DNA of 64,000 bases from an uncultured Dongia sp. (lineage in GTDB: Bacteria; Pseudomonadota; Alphaproteobacteria; Dongiales; Dongiaceae). The notes beneath the pieces are model-generated. The model saw nothing but the letters and a program-made list of their open reading frames with translations. It made no database searches and was not told where the DNA came from. This document shows positions 30,784 through 40,085 of the stretch, one piece after another. The translations under genes and the position numbers were made by a program. The stretch lies in contig NZ_CAKZGO010000006.1 in NCBI RefSeq assembly GCF_936916975.1, positions 124,001-188,000 of the forward strand, given 5' to 3'. Positions within the stretch are counted from its first letter, which is position 1, and every line of letters starts with the position of its first letter.

Positions 30784-31311
30784 TCACGGGGCGTAGTGAT
30801 TGAAGACGAAGTCGCGTGATTTGGTGGCCTGATGGCAGGCATGGCAGGTGTTGTGCACCTTCTCGTCAGCCGGCTTGCCATCGTTGAAATGCGCATAGCC
30901 CCAGCCATCGGTCGCGGCGTACTTCTTTGAATCCTTCACCATGAACTGCACGCCATTCTTGGGGTGCACGGCGACATAGGATTGGGCCTGTCCAAACGCC
31001 GCCTCACTTTCCGGCAACGGCTCATAGTCCCAAGCCAGCCGCGCAATGATGGTGCCGTCGGGGAAGGGCAGCTTGCCCGACCGGTAAGCGTCGATCGCCA
31101 CGTCATTACCGAGGATGGCGCGGAGATCGTTGAGCTTGCCTTCCTCATGAGCAACCGAGATCAATCGCCAGTCGCGATAGCCGTCGGGCAGCTTGATGCC
31201 GAAGACCGGGGCAACCTGGCCCTCGTCCTCCCCGGCGGCAGGTGCCAAATAGGCCGCCGCGCCGGCGAGCGCGATGATGGCGGCGAATATGCCGGCAAGC
31301 CGTTTCATCAT
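30784..31311 (-). CDS. Cytochrome P460 family protein, periplasmic
   Basis: A 175-residue protein with an N-terminal signal peptide (residues 1-27, cleavage near PAAGED) and one c-type heme site, Cys156 and Cys159 with His160 in CHACH. The KDSKKYAATDGWGYAHF segment and the heme site near the C-terminus are typical of cytochromes P460. In characterised members the heme is cross-linked to a lysine and oxidises hydroxylamine; whether this one does so is unknown, and many homologues are of unknown role. The ribosome binding site is AAGGAGACAC before ATGATG. It leads a two-gene operon with the DUF6130 gene. Confidence 0.85.
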   Translation of the reverse strand: MMKRLAGIFAAIIALAGAAAYLAPAAGEDEGQVAPVFGIKLPDGYRDWRLISVAHEEGKLNDLRAILGNDVAIDAYRSGKLPFPDGTIIARLAWDYEPLPESEAAFGQAQSYVAVHPKNGVQFMVKDSKKYAATDGWGYAHFNDGKPADEKVHNTCHACHQATKSRDFVFNHYAP

Positions 31312-31602
31312 GTGTCTCCTTCAGAGTGGCTTCAGGTCAGATAGTAACATCGTGTCCGCTTAGATCGTGTACGATGTATATAGGCCGCATCAACCAAAAT
31401 CAACCATCTCCGATAGAATTATTCACTGTCCTCCCGGGCCGGAAGGAAGACCGGCTCCCTCAGGATCGCGAGCGTTGGCGGTCCCTTCTGGTCGGCCGGG
31501 TGCCGGCCATATTGCGAACCTGGTAATTCCGGATGTGCAGGCGAAAAAATAATTCAGAGTCAATGGGATGGCTCTTCGGCATCAGCGCCGGTTCGTATTG
31601 TG
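31312..31602 (-). other. Intergenic region upstream of the P460 operon
   Basis: 291 bases without a convincing gene. It holds the P460 promoter described separately and the 3' flank of the outer-membrane protein gene. Two short plus-strand open frames exist, but they overlap each other and lack a good ribosome binding site or protein-like composition. I see no terminator hairpin. Confidence 0.6.
31364..31403 (-). promoter_or_regulatory. Promoter and candidate operator of the P460 operon
   Basis: On the minus strand a TTGATT -35 (31398-31403) and TATACA -10 (31375-31380) are 17 bases apart. Immediately downstream, over the expected start site, is ATCGT-GT-ACGAT (31364-31375), a short palindrome. 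Part of it (ATCGTGT) recurs at 31349. The layout suits repressor binding. No regulator gene is adjacent. Confidence 0.45.
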
Positions 31603-32391
31603 TCACTTGAACGTGTCGAACCGATAGGTGAGGCCAATCATCGCCATATGGCTGGAAAGATCGACCGAACTGTCGATATCGCCTGGGTTGGCGGGTGAGT
31701 CCGGGTTGATGACACGCGTGCGCGTATTCACATTGCCGAAATCGGTAAAGGAATATTGCGCGGCGACCGACCAGTTCTTGCCGATGGCATACTCGCTGCC
31801 AAGGCCCACGACATAGCCGAACTGCGTTTCAGAATCCGAACTGTGGCCGTCCGCGCCGGTGCCAAGATTGTCCGAGAAATCGGTTTCCACCTTGATCCGG
31901 CTGAGGGCAGGGCCGGCCATGAAGTAAACCAGCCAATTGTCCTGCGCCCACCCGATGCGGGGGCGCAATGTTGCCATCCAGTCGGCCTGCACCCGCTGCG
32001 TCATCCTGAATTTCGAGGTTGGAACACTGATCCATGTCTGACTGCTGCGGCGCGTTTCGTCCCAAGATAGTAAGTCGCCGGTGGCACCGATGCCGAGAAC
32101 GAGATTGCCGATCTGGTGCGAATAGCCCGCTTGCAGGCTGGCCGACCAATCCCAATCAGTCGGGCTTCCCTTCCCGGCATCCTGAACCTGGTCAAGGTCG
32201 CTGGCGGCGCTGAAATAGGTGTTGGGGTCGTTTACGCCCTCGGCTTCGGTCTCGGGTGTCAGGACGCCGCCGCCGGCCAGGGCGCTGATACTGACCCCGG
32301 ACCAATCGATCTCGGAAGCGGATTGCGCCGCGGCCTGGACCGAACTCAAGCCGACAAAGCAGCTTGCGAGTAAAATTACCTTCCGAATCAT
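31603..32391 (-). CDS. Outer-membrane beta-barrel protein (OmpA/OmpW-like porin)
   Basis: A 262-residue protein with a cleaved signal peptide (SSVQAAAQ, residues 16-23) and alternating polar/hydrophobic strands characteristic of an eight-stranded barrel: SLQAGYSHQIGNLVLGI, LRPRIGWAQDNWLVYFMAG, EYAIGKNWSVAAQYSF and a C-terminal strand MIGLTYRF. The end FDTFK differs from the usual terminal Phe by two extra residues. Such proteins in alphaproteobacteria resemble Omp25/Omp31 surface antigens. The open frame continues upstream antisense to rpsB and tsf, but the signal peptide fixes the start here. A candidate promoter lies 37-65 bases upstream. Confidence 0.87.
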   Translation of the reverse strand: MIRKVILLASCFVGLSSVQAAAQSASEIDWSGVSISALAGGGVLTPETEAEGVNDPNTYFSAASDLDQVQDAGKGSPTDWDWSASLQAGYSHQIGNLVLGIGATGDLLSWDETRRSSQTWISVPTSKFRMTQRVQADWMATLRPRIGWAQDNWLVYFMAGPALSRIKVETDFSDNLGTGADGHSSDSETQFGYVVGLGSEYAIGKNWSVAAQYSFTDFGNVNTRTRVINPDSPANPGDIDSSVDLSSHMAMIGLTYRFDTFK

Positions 32392-32427
32392 CCAGTTAGT
32401 CCCCCACCCCCTAGCATCCCAGGGAAA

Positions 32428-32456
32428 TTCATATAAAGGCAAACTGTCCTGGTCAA
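32428..32456 (-). promoter_or_regulatory. Candidate promoter of the outer-membrane protein gene
   Basis: On the minus strand TTGACC (32451-32456) and TATGAA (32428-32433) are separated by 17 bases. The expected start site is about 30 bases from the ATG at 32391. Confidence 0.45.
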
Positions 32457-32486
32457 GTCTCTCCCGCCGCGGTCCCTGGCCAACCC

Positions 32487-32640
32487 TTGCCATTCCCGCC
32501 AGAACCCTGTACCAAACGCCCGTTAAAAACCGCATGCGGGTTCGCGCGCGGGTGGGGAGACATCCCGCTCGCTTCGCTCCGGTGGTCCAGTTTTTGGGCC
32601 GCAAAACCCGCAGAGGCTCAACCGGAAAAGGACTTTTGAC
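32487..32640 (+). promoter_or_regulatory. rpsB leader with weak promoter candidate
   Basis: TTGCCA at 32487 and TACCAA at 32510 are a poor -35/-10 pair 17 bases apart. The following 125 bases are GC-rich and self-complementary in places (for example CGCATGCGGGTTCGCGCGCG). Ribosomal protein leaders often mediate autoregulation, but I cannot assign a known S2-binding motif here. A GGAAAAGGA ribosome binding site precedes the ATG. Confidence 0.3.
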
Positions 32641-33423
32641 ATGGCGCTGCCAGTATTCAGCATGCGCCAGCTCTTGGAAGCTGGCGTTCACTTTGGTCAC
32701 CACACCCGTCGTTGGAACCCGCAGATGGCTCCCTATCTGTTCGGCGTCCGCAATGGCGTGCATATCATCAACCTCGAATTCACTGCCCCGATGCTCGAGC
32801 AGGCGATCAAGACCGTGCGCGATGTCGCTGCGGCCGGTGGTCGTGTCCTGTTCGTGGGCACCAAGCGCGCTGCCGCCGACAAGGTCGCGGAAGCTGCCAA
32901 GCGTTGCGGCCAGTATTACGTCAACCATCGTTGGCTGGGCGGCATGCTCTCCAACTGGAAGACCATCTCGCAGTCGATCAAGCGCTTGCGCGAAATCGAA
33001 GAGAAGCTCTCGACCAACACCGTTGGTCTGACCAAGAAAGAGCTCCTCATGATGACCCGCGACCGCGACAAGCTTGAGCGTGCGCTCGGCGGCATCAAGG
33101 ACATGGGCGGCCAGCCCGACATCCTCGTCATCATCGACACCAACAAGGAATCGCTCGCGGTGAAGGAAGCCAACAAGCTTGGCATTCCGATCGTGGCCGT
33201 CCTTGATTCCAACTCCTCGCCGGAAGGCATCAATTTCCCGGTCCCGGGCAATGACGATGCGATCCGCGCGATCTCGCTCTATTGCGACCTGTTCTCGGGC
33301 GCCGTGCTCGACGGTCTGCAGCAGGAAGCGATCTCTTCGGGCGCCGATATCGGCGAATCCGAAGAGCTGCCGGCGGAACAGCTCCCGGTCGCCGAAGGCG
33401 CCGAGAACACCGCTTCGGCCTAA
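32641..33423 (+). CDS. rpsB: 30S ribosomal protein S2
   Basis: Small-subunit ribosomal protein S2, which bridges the head and body near S1. The 260-residue protein starts [22 protein letters not shown] and has [24 protein letters not shown] and [16 protein letters not shown], all hallmarks of S2. The C-terminal 30 residues are acidic and Ala/Glu-rich, as in other alphaproteobacteria. rpsB opens the classic rpsB-tsf-pyrH-frr order; tsf follows after 108 bases. Confidence 0.99.
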   Translation: MALPVFSMRQLLEAGVHFGHHTRRWNPQMAPYLFGVRNGVHIINLEFTAPMLEQAIKTVRDVAAAGGRVLFVGTKRAAADKVAEAAKRCGQYYVNHRWLGGMLSNWKTISQSIKRLREIEEKLSTNTVGLTKKELLMMTRDRDKLERALGGIKDMGGQPDILVIIDTNKESLAVKEANKLGIPIVAVLDSNSSPEGINFPVPGNDDAIRAISLYCDLFSGAVLDGLQQEAISSGADIGESEELPAEQLPVAEGAENTASA

Positions 33424-33531
33424 GACGTTCTGGCGTTGAATGGGGTTCGGGGCGCGCTTGAAAGCCCCGGACCCCATTGCCACATTCAAACACCACCTGA
33501 AGATACCGAATTTAGACGGAAGGAAGAGACC

Positions 33532-34452
33532 ATGGCCGAGATCACTGCTGCGCTCGTGAAAGAGCTGCGCGAAGCCTCTGGCGCCGGCATGATGGACTGC
33601 AAGAAGGCGCTGGCCGAGAACAATGGCGACGTCGAAGCGTCGATCGACTGGTTGCGCAAGAAGGGCCTTGCCGCCGCTGCCAAGAAGGCCGGCCGCGTCG
33701 CCGCCGAAGGTCTGGTCGGCGCTGTTGCCGATGGCAAGACCGGTGCGCTGGTCGAAGTGAATTCCGAAACCGATTTCGTCGCCCGTAACGAGCAGTTCCA
33801 GGGCTTGGTGTCCGCTGCTGCGAAGGCGGCACTCGCTCATGGCGATGTCGAGGCCCTGAAGGCTTCCAAGCATCCGGACGGTGGCACCATCGCCGAGAAG
33901 GTTACCAACCTGGTGGCCACCATCGGCGAAAACATGAACGTCCGCCGCTCGGTCCGCCTGTCGGTGCCGAATGGTGTGGTGGCATCTTACGTTCACAATG
34001 CCGCCGCCCCCGGCATGGGCAAGATCGGCGTTCTGGTGGCGCTGGAATCGACCGGCGATGCGGCAAAGCTGCAGGCCCTGGGCAAGCAGATCGCCATGCA
34101 TGTGGCTGCCGCCAACCCGCAATCGCTGAGCATCGACCAGGTCGATCCGGCCCTGTTGGAGCGCGAGCGTTCGGTCCTGGCCGAACAGGCCCGCGCCTCG
34201 GGCAAGGCGGAAGAGATCATCGGCAAGATGGTCGAAGGCCGCCTGCGCAAGTATTACGAAGATATCGTGCTGCTTGAGCAGCTTTACGTCATCGACGGCG
34301 AAAGCCGCGTGAAGCAGGTAGTGGAAAAGGCCGCCAAGGAAATCGGCGCCCCGGTGAAGCTCGTGGCTTTTGCGCGCATGGCGCTGGGCGAGGGCATCGA
34401 GAAGGAAGAAAAGGACTTCGCGTCCGAGGTTGCGGCCCAGCTCCGGGCTTAA
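33532..34452 (+). CDS. tsf: Elongation factor Ts
   Basis: Guanine nucleotide exchange factor of EF-Tu. The UBA-like N-terminal domain starts [26 protein letters not shown], followed by the signature [13 protein letters not shown] at about residue 80. At 306 residues it is normal length. I start at the ATG preceded by AAGGAAGAG; an upstream in-frame extension covers only the intergenic region. The C-terminal domain includes [10 protein letters not shown] and ends in basic and acidic helices. Confidence 0.98.
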   Translation: MAEITAALVKELREASGAGMMDCKKALAENNGDVEASIDWLRKKGLAAAAKKAGRVAAEGLVGAVADGKTGALVEVNSETDFVARNEQFQGLVSAAAKAALAHGDVEALKASKHPDGGTIAEKVTNLVATIGENMNVRRSVRLSVPNGVVASYVHNAAAPGMGKIGVLVALESTGDAAKLQALGKQIAMHVAAANPQSLSIDQVDPALLERERSVLAEQARASGKAEEIIGKMVEGRLRKYYEDIVLLEQLYVIDGESRVKQVVEKAAKEIGAPVKLVAFARMALGEGIEKEEKDFASEVAAQLRA

Positions 34453-34494
34453 ATCGACGCTTCGGTGGCTGCTTCCAGCACCGCCGAATCGGGG

Positions 34495-34500
34495 TATAGT
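34495..34500 (+). promoter_or_regulatory. Possible -10 element of a pyrH promoter
   Basis: TATAGT lies in the 154-base gap between tsf and pyrH, about 105 bases before the pyrH ATG. No good -35 is visible (TTCCAG 17 bases upstream). An imperfect GC-rich hairpin lies just before it (34470-34488). pyrH-frr may thus have its own promoter as well as read-through from rpsB. Confidence 0.3.
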
Positions 34501-34606
34501 TCGGCGGGCGTTGCTGCTCCCTAACGGGACAGAGCTGCGCTCGCCAACCGCCTAGCTTTCCTCAGGGGGCCGGGCGACGATCACAAACGAGGCGGGAGTA
34601 TTGCGA

Positions 34607-35419
34607 ATGTCCAATGCAGGTGCATCGTCGACGGGCGCAACAGCTGATCATCCCGCCGTCGCACATGCGCCATCGACCGCGCCCTCCGGCCTCCTCTACA
34701 AGCGCGTCCTTCTGAAGATTTCCGGCGAAGCCCTTATGGGTCAGCGCGACTATGGCCTGGAACCGGCGACGGTCAACCGTGTCGCCAAGGAAGTGCAGGC
34801 CGTCCATGCCCTGGGCGTCGAATGCTGCCTCGTCATCGGCGGCGGCAACATCTTCCGTGGGATTGCCGGCGCTTCCGAGGGCATGCAGCGCGCCTCGGCC
34901 GATTACATGGGGATGCTGGCCACCATCATGAACGCGCTGGCCATGCAGAACGCCCTCGAACAATTGGGTGTCGACACCCGCGTCCTGTCAGCCATTCCGA
35001 TGCAATCCGTGTGCGAGCCCTATATCCGCCGCCGCGCCGTTCGCCATTTGGAAAAGCGCCGCATCGTGATTTTTGCGGCCGGCACCGGCAACCCCTATTT
35101 CACGACCGATACGGCCGCCGCCTTGCGTGCCTCGGAAATGGGCTGCCAGGCTTTGCTGAAGGGTACCAAGGTCGATGGCGTCTACAGCGCCGATCCCAAG
35201 GTGCACAAGGATGCCGAGCGCTATCAACAACTCAGTCACCAGGATGTCCTGTCGCGTGACCTCAAGGTCATGGACGCCACTGCCATCGCGCTGGCGCGTG
35301 ACAATGGTATTCCGATCATCGTCTTTTCGATCCATTCGCCGGGCATGTTCGCCGAGGTCCTGCAGGATCGTGGCCGCTTCACGGTGATCGGCAATCGGCA
35401 TGAAAAATTGTCGGCTTGA
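34607..35419 (+). CDS. pyrH: Uridylate kinase, with N-terminal extension
   Basis: Hexameric UMP kinase making UDP from UMP and ATP. The core begins [15 protein letters not shown] at about residue 32 and includes [10 protein letters not shown], the uridine-binding region, and [10 protein letters not shown]. The predicted 270 residues exceed the usual 240 because of an Ala/Ser/Thr-rich N-terminus of about 30 residues. The ATG chosen has GGGAG eight bases upstream, which supports the extension; a TTG two codons earlier is also possible. Confidence 0.97.
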   Translation: MSNAGASSTGATADHPAVAHAPSTAPSGLLYKRVLLKISGEALMGQRDYGLEPATVNRVAKEVQAVHALGVECCLVIGGGNIFRGIAGASEGMQRASADYMGMLATIMNALAMQNALEQLGVDTRVLSAIPMQSVCEPYIRRRAVRHLEKRRIVIFAAGTGNPYFTTDTAAALRASEMGCQALLKGTKVDGVYSADPKVHKDAERYQQLSHQDVLSRDLKVMDATAIALARDNGIPIIVFSIHSPGMFAEVLQDRGRFTVIGNRHEKLSA

Positions 35420-35455
35420 AGTACGTTCGGGCTAATCGCGAAAAGAGGGTTTCCC

Positions 35456-36013
35456 ATGAGTGATCCGCGCTTGGAAGATTTCAGACGTCGTATGGATGGG
35501 GCGATCGAAGCGTTGCGCAAGGAGTTCGGCGGTCTGCGCACCGGCCGCGCCTCGGCCAGCCTGCTCGACCCGGTCCAAGTCAGCGCTTACGGCAACAACA
35601 TGCCGCTCAACCAGGTCGGCACGGTAAGCGTGCCGGAGCCGCGCATGATCTCGGTCCAAGTCTGGGACAAGAGCATGGTCGGTGCCGTCGAGAAGGCGAT
35701 CCGCGATTCCGGCCTCGGCCTCAACCCGGCGGCCGACGGCAGCACCGTTCGTGTGCCGCTCCCCGAATTGTCGCAGGAGCGCCGCCAGGAACTGACCAAG
35801 GTTGCCCATAAATACGCCGAACATGGTCGTGTAGCCGTGCGCAATGTGCGCCGCGACGGCATGGATTTCCTGAAGAAGCAGGAAAAGGACCACAAGATCA
35901 CCGAGGACGAGCATAAGAAGCTCGCCGATCTGATGCAGAAGCTCACCGATGAGCATGTGAAGAAGGTCGACGAAACCTTGGCGATCAAGGAAAGGGAAAT
36001 CCTGCAGGTCTGA
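35456..36013 (+). CDS. frr: Ribosome recycling factor
   Basis: With EF-G, splits the post-termination ribosome. The 185-residue protein shows the three-helix-bundle/hinge arrangement: [23 protein letters not shown] at the N-terminus, the beta domain [21 protein letters not shown], and the long C-terminal helix with [10 protein letters not shown] and [14 protein letters not shown]. The ATG has GAGGG nearby upstream. uppS begins one base after the stop. Confidence 0.99.
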   Translation: MSDPRLEDFRRRMDGAIEALRKEFGGLRTGRASASLLDPVQVSAYGNNMPLNQVGTVSVPEPRMISVQVWDKSMVGAVEKAIRDSGLGLNPAADGSTVRVPLPELSQERRQELTKVAHKYAEHGRVAVRNVRRDGMDFLKKQEKDHKITEDEHKKLADLMQKLTDEHVKKVDETLAIKEREILQV

Positions 36014-36014
36014 T

Positions 36015-36788
36015 GTGAGCCAGCCGCGCCTCATAGCCGAGCCCGCTGCGGGCGGCGATCCAGCACTGCGCGTTGCCAACGGGGCAGGGCGTCCGCCGCG
36101 TCATGTTGCCATCATCATGGATGGGAACGGCCGTTGGGCGCGCGCGCGCGGCCTGCCGCGGACAGTGGGACATAACAGCGGCGCCGAGGCTGTCCGCCAG
36201 GCTGTGAAGGGCGCTGTCGCTTGCGGTGTCGAATACCTCACCTTGTTTGGCTTTTCGTCGGAGAACTGGAAACGCCCGGCGGCGGAAATCGACGATTTGA
36301 TGGGGCTATTGAAGCTCTATCTGCGGCGCGAGATCGAGGAACTGCATCAGAACGGCGTCCGGGTCCAGATCATCGGCGACCGCTCCCGTCTCGGGGCGGA
36401 CGTGGTGAAACTGATCGAGGCGGCCGAAGTCCGTACCGCCGCGAACCAGCGCCTCACCCTCACCATCGCGCTGAGCTACGGCGCCCGAGCTGAGATCTTG
36501 TTGGCGGCCAAGCGCATGGCGGACGCGTTGCAGCAGGGCGATCTCAAGCTGGAGGATGTCGACGAGGAACGCTTTGGCGGCTTCCTGCTGACCGCCGGCA
36601 TGCCGGACCCCGATCTCCTCATCCGCACCAGTGGCGAGAAGCGCATCAGCAACTTCCTGCTGTGGCAATGCGCCTATGCGGAGTTCATTTTTGTCGACAA
36701 GCACTGGCCGGATTTCGGCCAGGATGATCTGAAATCCGCCATCACGGAATTCCTCGGTCGGAGCCGGCGCTATGGCGCCGCCGAGTAG
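36015..36788 (+). CDS. uppS: Undecaprenyl diphosphate synthase
   Basis: cis-Prenyltransferase making the C55 carrier lipid for peptidoglycan and other cell-envelope glycans. Catalytic Asp36 lies in MDGNGRWARARG, followed by GHNSGAEAV, TLFGFSSENWKRP and, near the C-terminus, PDPDLLIRTSGEKRISNFLLWQ. Reading starts at GTG directly after the frr stop (TGATGTG), giving 257 residues with a non-conserved N-terminus of about 28 residues. The 3' end overlaps cdsA by 17 bases, a sign of translational coupling in isoprenoid and lipid synthesis. Confidence 0.96.
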   Translation: MSQPRLIAEPAAGGDPALRVANGAGRPPRHVAIIMDGNGRWARARGLPRTVGHNSGAEAVRQAVKGAVACGVEYLTLFGFSSENWKRPAAEIDDLMGLLKLYLRREIEELHQNGVRVQIIGDRSRLGADVVKLIEAAEVRTAANQRLTLTIALSYGARAEILLAAKRMADALQQGDLKLEDVDEERFGGFLLTAGMPDPDLLIRTSGEKRISNFLLWQCAYAEFIFVDKHWPDFGQDDLKSAITEFLGRSRRYGAAE

Positions 36789-37674
36789 CGCCACGACCAC
36801 CAAGAAGCCCAGCAATCTGGCGGTCAGGATCATATCGGCCTTGGTCCTGATCCCGATCGTGCTCGCGGTCGGCTATCTCGGCCATCCCTGGTTCGATCTG
36901 TTCGTCATTCTGTTCGCGGGCGTCATGGCCTGGGAATGGGCGCGCATCGCCGGACGCAAGCGGGATCCGCTCGATCCCAGCCCCGCGGCAAGGATCGCGG
37001 TGAGCGATACTGCGCCAGCGAGCCTCCTGGTTATCGGCGTCGTCGTAGCCGCCCTCGTTCTCGATCGCTTCCCAGAAGCGATCCCAGCGCTTTTGCCGAG
37101 CTGGGCCTTAATCCTGGTCGGCACCTCCGTCACTATCCTTGCCACTTGGCCGGCCCACGGGCGAAGGTCGCTTTGGTTTGGGCTCGGCGTGCTCTATGTC
37201 GCCACACCTGCCATGGCCATGCTCTGGGTCCGGGACGATCCGGCGACCGGGCAGGGCGTCATGACCCTCGTCTGGATCCTGGCTTTGGTCATCGCCACTG
37301 ATACCGGCGCCTATGCCGCCGGACGGTCGATCGGTGGGCCGAAACTGGCGCCGCGCATCTCGCCCAACAAGACCTGGGCGGGATTGCTGGGCGGAATGGC
37401 CTCGGCAGCCCTGGTTGGGTTGGTTTTCGGGCTTTTGTTGCACCTGCCAAGCGTTTGGAAATTAATGATTTTGAGCAGCGGGCTGGCTGTGATAGAGCAG
37501 GTCGGCGACCTTCTCGAATCCGCCTTCAAACGGCGCTTTGGCATGAAGGACAGCAGCCATATAATCCCGGGGCATGGGGGCGTGCTTGACCGGGTGGATG
37601 GGCTGCTCGCGGTATCGGTTGCCGTGGCGGCGTTGGACTATTTTGGCGAAGGTAGTGTGCTCTCATGGTTATGA
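36772..37674 (+). CDS. cdsA: Phosphatidate cytidylyltransferase
   Basis: Integral membrane enzyme producing CDP-diacylglycerol, the precursor of all major phospholipids. About seven to eight membrane helices in 300 residues. The C-terminal signature is intact: TDTGAYAAGRSIGGPKLAPRISPNKTWAG, and then DLLESAFKRRFGMKDSSHIIPGHGGVLDRVDG. It starts within the uppS 3' end and overlaps dxr by ten bases. The first 20 residues are Ser/Thr/Lys-rich and cytoplasmic. Confidence 0.97.
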   Translation: MAPPSSATTTKKPSNLAVRIISALVLIPIVLAVGYLGHPWFDLFVILFAGVMAWEWARIAGRKRDPLDPSPAARIAVSDTAPASLLVIGVVVAALVLDRFPEAIPALLPSWALILVGTSVTILATWPAHGRRSLWFGLGVLYVATPAMAMLWVRDDPATGQGVMTLVWILALVIATDTGAYAAGRSIGGPKLAPRISPNKTWAGLLGGMASAALVGLVFGLLLHLPSVWKLMILSSGLAVIEQVGDLLESAFKRRFGMKDSSHIIPGHGGVLDRVDGLLAVSVAVAALDYFGEGSVLSWL

Positions 37675-38882
37675 GCAGAACGGTGACGGAGCTGCGCGCT
37701 CCCAAGGTTGAGCCCCGCAGTGTCACGGTCCTGGGCTGTACCGGCTCGGTCGGCTGCAACACCATCGACATGATCGAGCGCAGCCCGGGCGCCTACCGGG
37801 TCGAGGCGCTGACTGCCCACAACAACGTCAACCTCCTCATCGAGCAGGCCAAGCGCCTGAAGCCGCGCTTCGTCGTCAGCGGCAATCCGGACAATTACGA
37901 CACCCTGAAGGCCGGTCTTGCCGGCACGGGGATCGAGATCGCCGCCGGCCGTGCCGCTGTCATCGAAGCGGCGCAGCGTCCAGCCGAATGGGTCATGGCC
38001 TCAATCGTCGGTGCCGCCGGCCTTGAACCGACCCTCGCCGCTGTGCGCCGTGGTGCTCTCATCGGCCTCGCCAACAAGGAAACGCTGGTCTGCGCCGGCA
38101 GCCTGATGATGAAGGAGGTGGCCAAACACAAGGCCACCATGCTGCCGGTCGATTCCGAGCATTCCGCCATTTTCCAGGTATTCGATTTCGACCGCGTCGA
38201 GGCGATCGAGAAGATCATTCTCACCGCCTCGGGTGGCCCGTTCCGCACCAAGACGGTCGAGGAAATGTCGGCCATGACGCCGGCCCAGGCCGTCGCCCAT
38301 CCCAATTGGTCGATGGGTGCCAAGATCTCGGTCGATTCCGCCAGCATGATGAACAAGGGCCTGGAGCTCATCGAGGCCTATCACCTGTTTGGCCTACCCG
38401 AGGACCAGATCGAGATCCTGGTCCACCCGCAATCGGTCATTCATTCCATGGTCGCCTATCGCGATGGGTCGGTGCTGGCACAATTGGGCACCCCTGACAT
38501 GCGCACGCCGATCGCTTTTGCCTTGGGCTGGCCCAATCGGATCGAGGCGCCGTCGGCGCGTCTGGACTTCGCCAAGGTTGCGCAGTTCACCTTTGAAGCC
38601 CCTGATCCTGTGAGATTTCCGGCACTGCGCCTGGCGCGCGCCGCTCTCAAGGCCGGTGGCCGTGCCCCGACCATTCTCAACGCCGCGAACGAAATTGCCG
38701 TGGCGGCATTCCTGGAAGGTGGTATCCGTTTCACCGATATCGCCGCCGTGGTCGAGGCGGTACTGGAATCAATGCCAGCCGGGTCGCTCGCCAGCATCGA
38801 TGATGTACTGGAAACCGATGGGGAGGCGCGCATTGCCGCGAAATCCCAGGTCGCCGCGCGGCGCAAGAACAGCAGTCACTAA
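37665..38882 (+). CDS. dxr: 1-deoxy-D-xylulose 5-phosphate reductoisomerase
   Basis: Second step of the MEP isoprenoid pathway, converting DXP to MEP with NADPH and a divalent metal. The NADPH motif reads VTVLGCTGSVGCNTIDMI near residue 22; metal and substrate ligands are in PVDSEHSAIFQ, LTASGGPFR, VDSASMMNKGLE and the MNKGLELIEA helix. At 405 residues it is full length. Two ATGs (residues 1 and 3) are possible. It lies between cdsA and rseP, an arrangement common in proteobacteria. Confidence 0.97.
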   Translation: MVMSRTVTELRAPKVEPRSVTVLGCTGSVGCNTIDMIERSPGAYRVEALTAHNNVNLLIEQAKRLKPRFVVSGNPDNYDTLKAGLAGTGIEIAAGRAAVIEAAQRPAEWVMASIVGAAGLEPTLAAVRRGALIGLANKETLVCAGSLMMKEVAKHKATMLPVDSEHSAIFQVFDFDRVEAIEKIILTASGGPFRTKTVEEMSAMTPAQAVAHPNWSMGAKISVDSASMMNKGLELIEAYHLFGLPEDQIEILVHPQSVIHSMVAYRDGSVLAQLGTPDMRTPIAFALGWPNRIEAPSARLDFAKVAQFTFEAPDPVRFPALRLARAALKAGGRAPTILNAANEIAVAAFLEGGIRFTDIAAVVEAVLESMPAGSLASIDDVLETDGEARIAAKSQVAARRKNSSH

Positions 38883-38944
38883 CCGAGCGGTCGTCACAAT
38901 CGGCCGACAGAATACGGCCTAGGGAATAGGGAAGCGGAACTGGC

Positions 38945-40081
38945 ATGGATATCGTCGCGGAAATCTCGCGCAACGGCTTTTGGTTCCTGGTTCTGCTGAC
39001 ACCGCTGGTGTTCATCCATGAGCTCGGCCATTTCCTGGTCGCCCGTCTGTGCGGCGTCCGGGTTGAGGTGTTCTCGATTGGCTTCGGCCGCGAACTGTTT
39101 GGTTTTACCGACCGCCACGGCACCCGCTGGAAGTTCAGCCTGCTGCCGCTGGGTGGTTATGTCCGGATGTTCGGCCAGGCGCCCAATGAGCTGGAAGGTG
39201 GCGTCAAGCCGGCGCCCATGTCGCCTGAGGACAAGGCTGTCTCCTTTATGCACAAGAGTGTCGGCCGTCGCGCAGCCATCGTAGCGGCCGGTCCGGCTGC
39301 TAATTTCATCTTCGCCATCATCGTTGCCGCAGGCGTCTTCGGTATCGTCGGAAAGGAATTCACCTCACCCGTGATCGACGAAGTCCGCGCGGGCTCCGCG
39401 GCGGCTGAGGCGGGCCTCCTGCCGGGTGACAAAATTCTCGCTCTCAACGGCCGTGGGATCACGGCGTTTGAGGAAGTTGCTGACTTCATTCTCGTCAATC
39501 TTGACCAGCCGATGGAGCTGACAGTCGAGCGTAACGGTGCCCAGATGACGGTGGCCGCCCGCCCCAAAATCGTGGTTCGGCAAGACCTTCTTGGCAAGGA
39601 AGTACGAACCGCTCTGCTCGGAATCGGTAGCAATCACCGCGGGCCGGTCGTCAAGCTCGGGCCTATCGACGCCGTGGGCGAGGCGGTGAACTACACCTAT
39701 ACGAAGACGGGAGATATGCTCCGGGGGCTCTGGCAGATGGTGTCCGGGGTGCGGCCGGCGAGCGAAATCGGCGGCGTTCTGCGCATAGCGACGGTCTCAG
39801 GTGCTGTTGCTGAGGTCAGCTTCTACCAGCTCACCTTCCTCGCCATTCTGCTCTCGATCAATCTTGGGCTTATTAATCTTTTCCCGGTGCCGATGCTGGA
39901 TGGGGGGCATTTGGCCTATTACGCCGTCGAGGCCGCGCGCGGCCGTCCGCTCAGTGAGGGCGCCCAGGAATGGGGGCTAAAAATCGGCCTCGCCATGGTA
40001 CTTAGCCTCATGTTATTTGCCACATGGAACGACTTGGTTTATCTGAAAGTCGTCGATTATTTCCGTTCGCTTTTCACCTGA
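38945..40081 (+). CDS. rseP: Site-2 zinc metalloprotease RseP family
   Basis: Intramembrane protease that cleaves anti-sigma factors and remnant signal peptides. Zinc ligands His25 and His29 with catalytic Glu26 lie in VFIHELGHF of the first helix, and the third ligand Asp is in FPVPMLDGGHL near the C-terminus. One PDZ domain (AEAGLLPGDKILALNGRGI) sits between them. At 378 residues it is shorter than E. coli RseP (450), as usual for the single-PDZ alphaproteobacterial form. bamA follows after four bases. Confidence 0.96.
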   Translation: MDIVAEISRNGFWFLVLLTPLVFIHELGHFLVARLCGVRVEVFSIGFGRELFGFTDRHGTRWKFSLLPLGGYVRMFGQAPNELEGGVKPAPMSPEDKAVSFMHKSVGRRAAIVAAGPAANFIFAIIVAAGVFGIVGKEFTSPVIDEVRAGSAAAEAGLLPGDKILALNGRGITAFEEVADFILVNLDQPMELTVERNGAQMTVAARPKIVVRQDLLGKEVRTALLGIGSNHRGPVVKLGPIDAVGEAVNYTYTKTGDMLRGLWQMVSGVRPASEIGGVLRIATVSGAVAEVSFYQLTFLAILLSINLGLINLFPVPMLDGGHLAYYAVEAARGRPLSEGAQEWGLKIGLAMVLSLMLFATWNDLVYLKVVDYFRSLFT

Positions 40082-40085
40082 TCGG

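Noticed and set aside
31326-31552. Short plus-strand open frames in the gap upstream of the P460 operon
   Set aside because: They overlap each other in different frames, lack a good ribosome binding site and match no family.
32392-34122. Long minus-strand open frame running from the outer-membrane protein gene through the antisense of rpsB and tsf
   Set aside because: The upstream part mirrors rpsB and tsf codon structure and has no protein-like features; a signal peptide at 32391 marks the true start of the outer-membrane protein.
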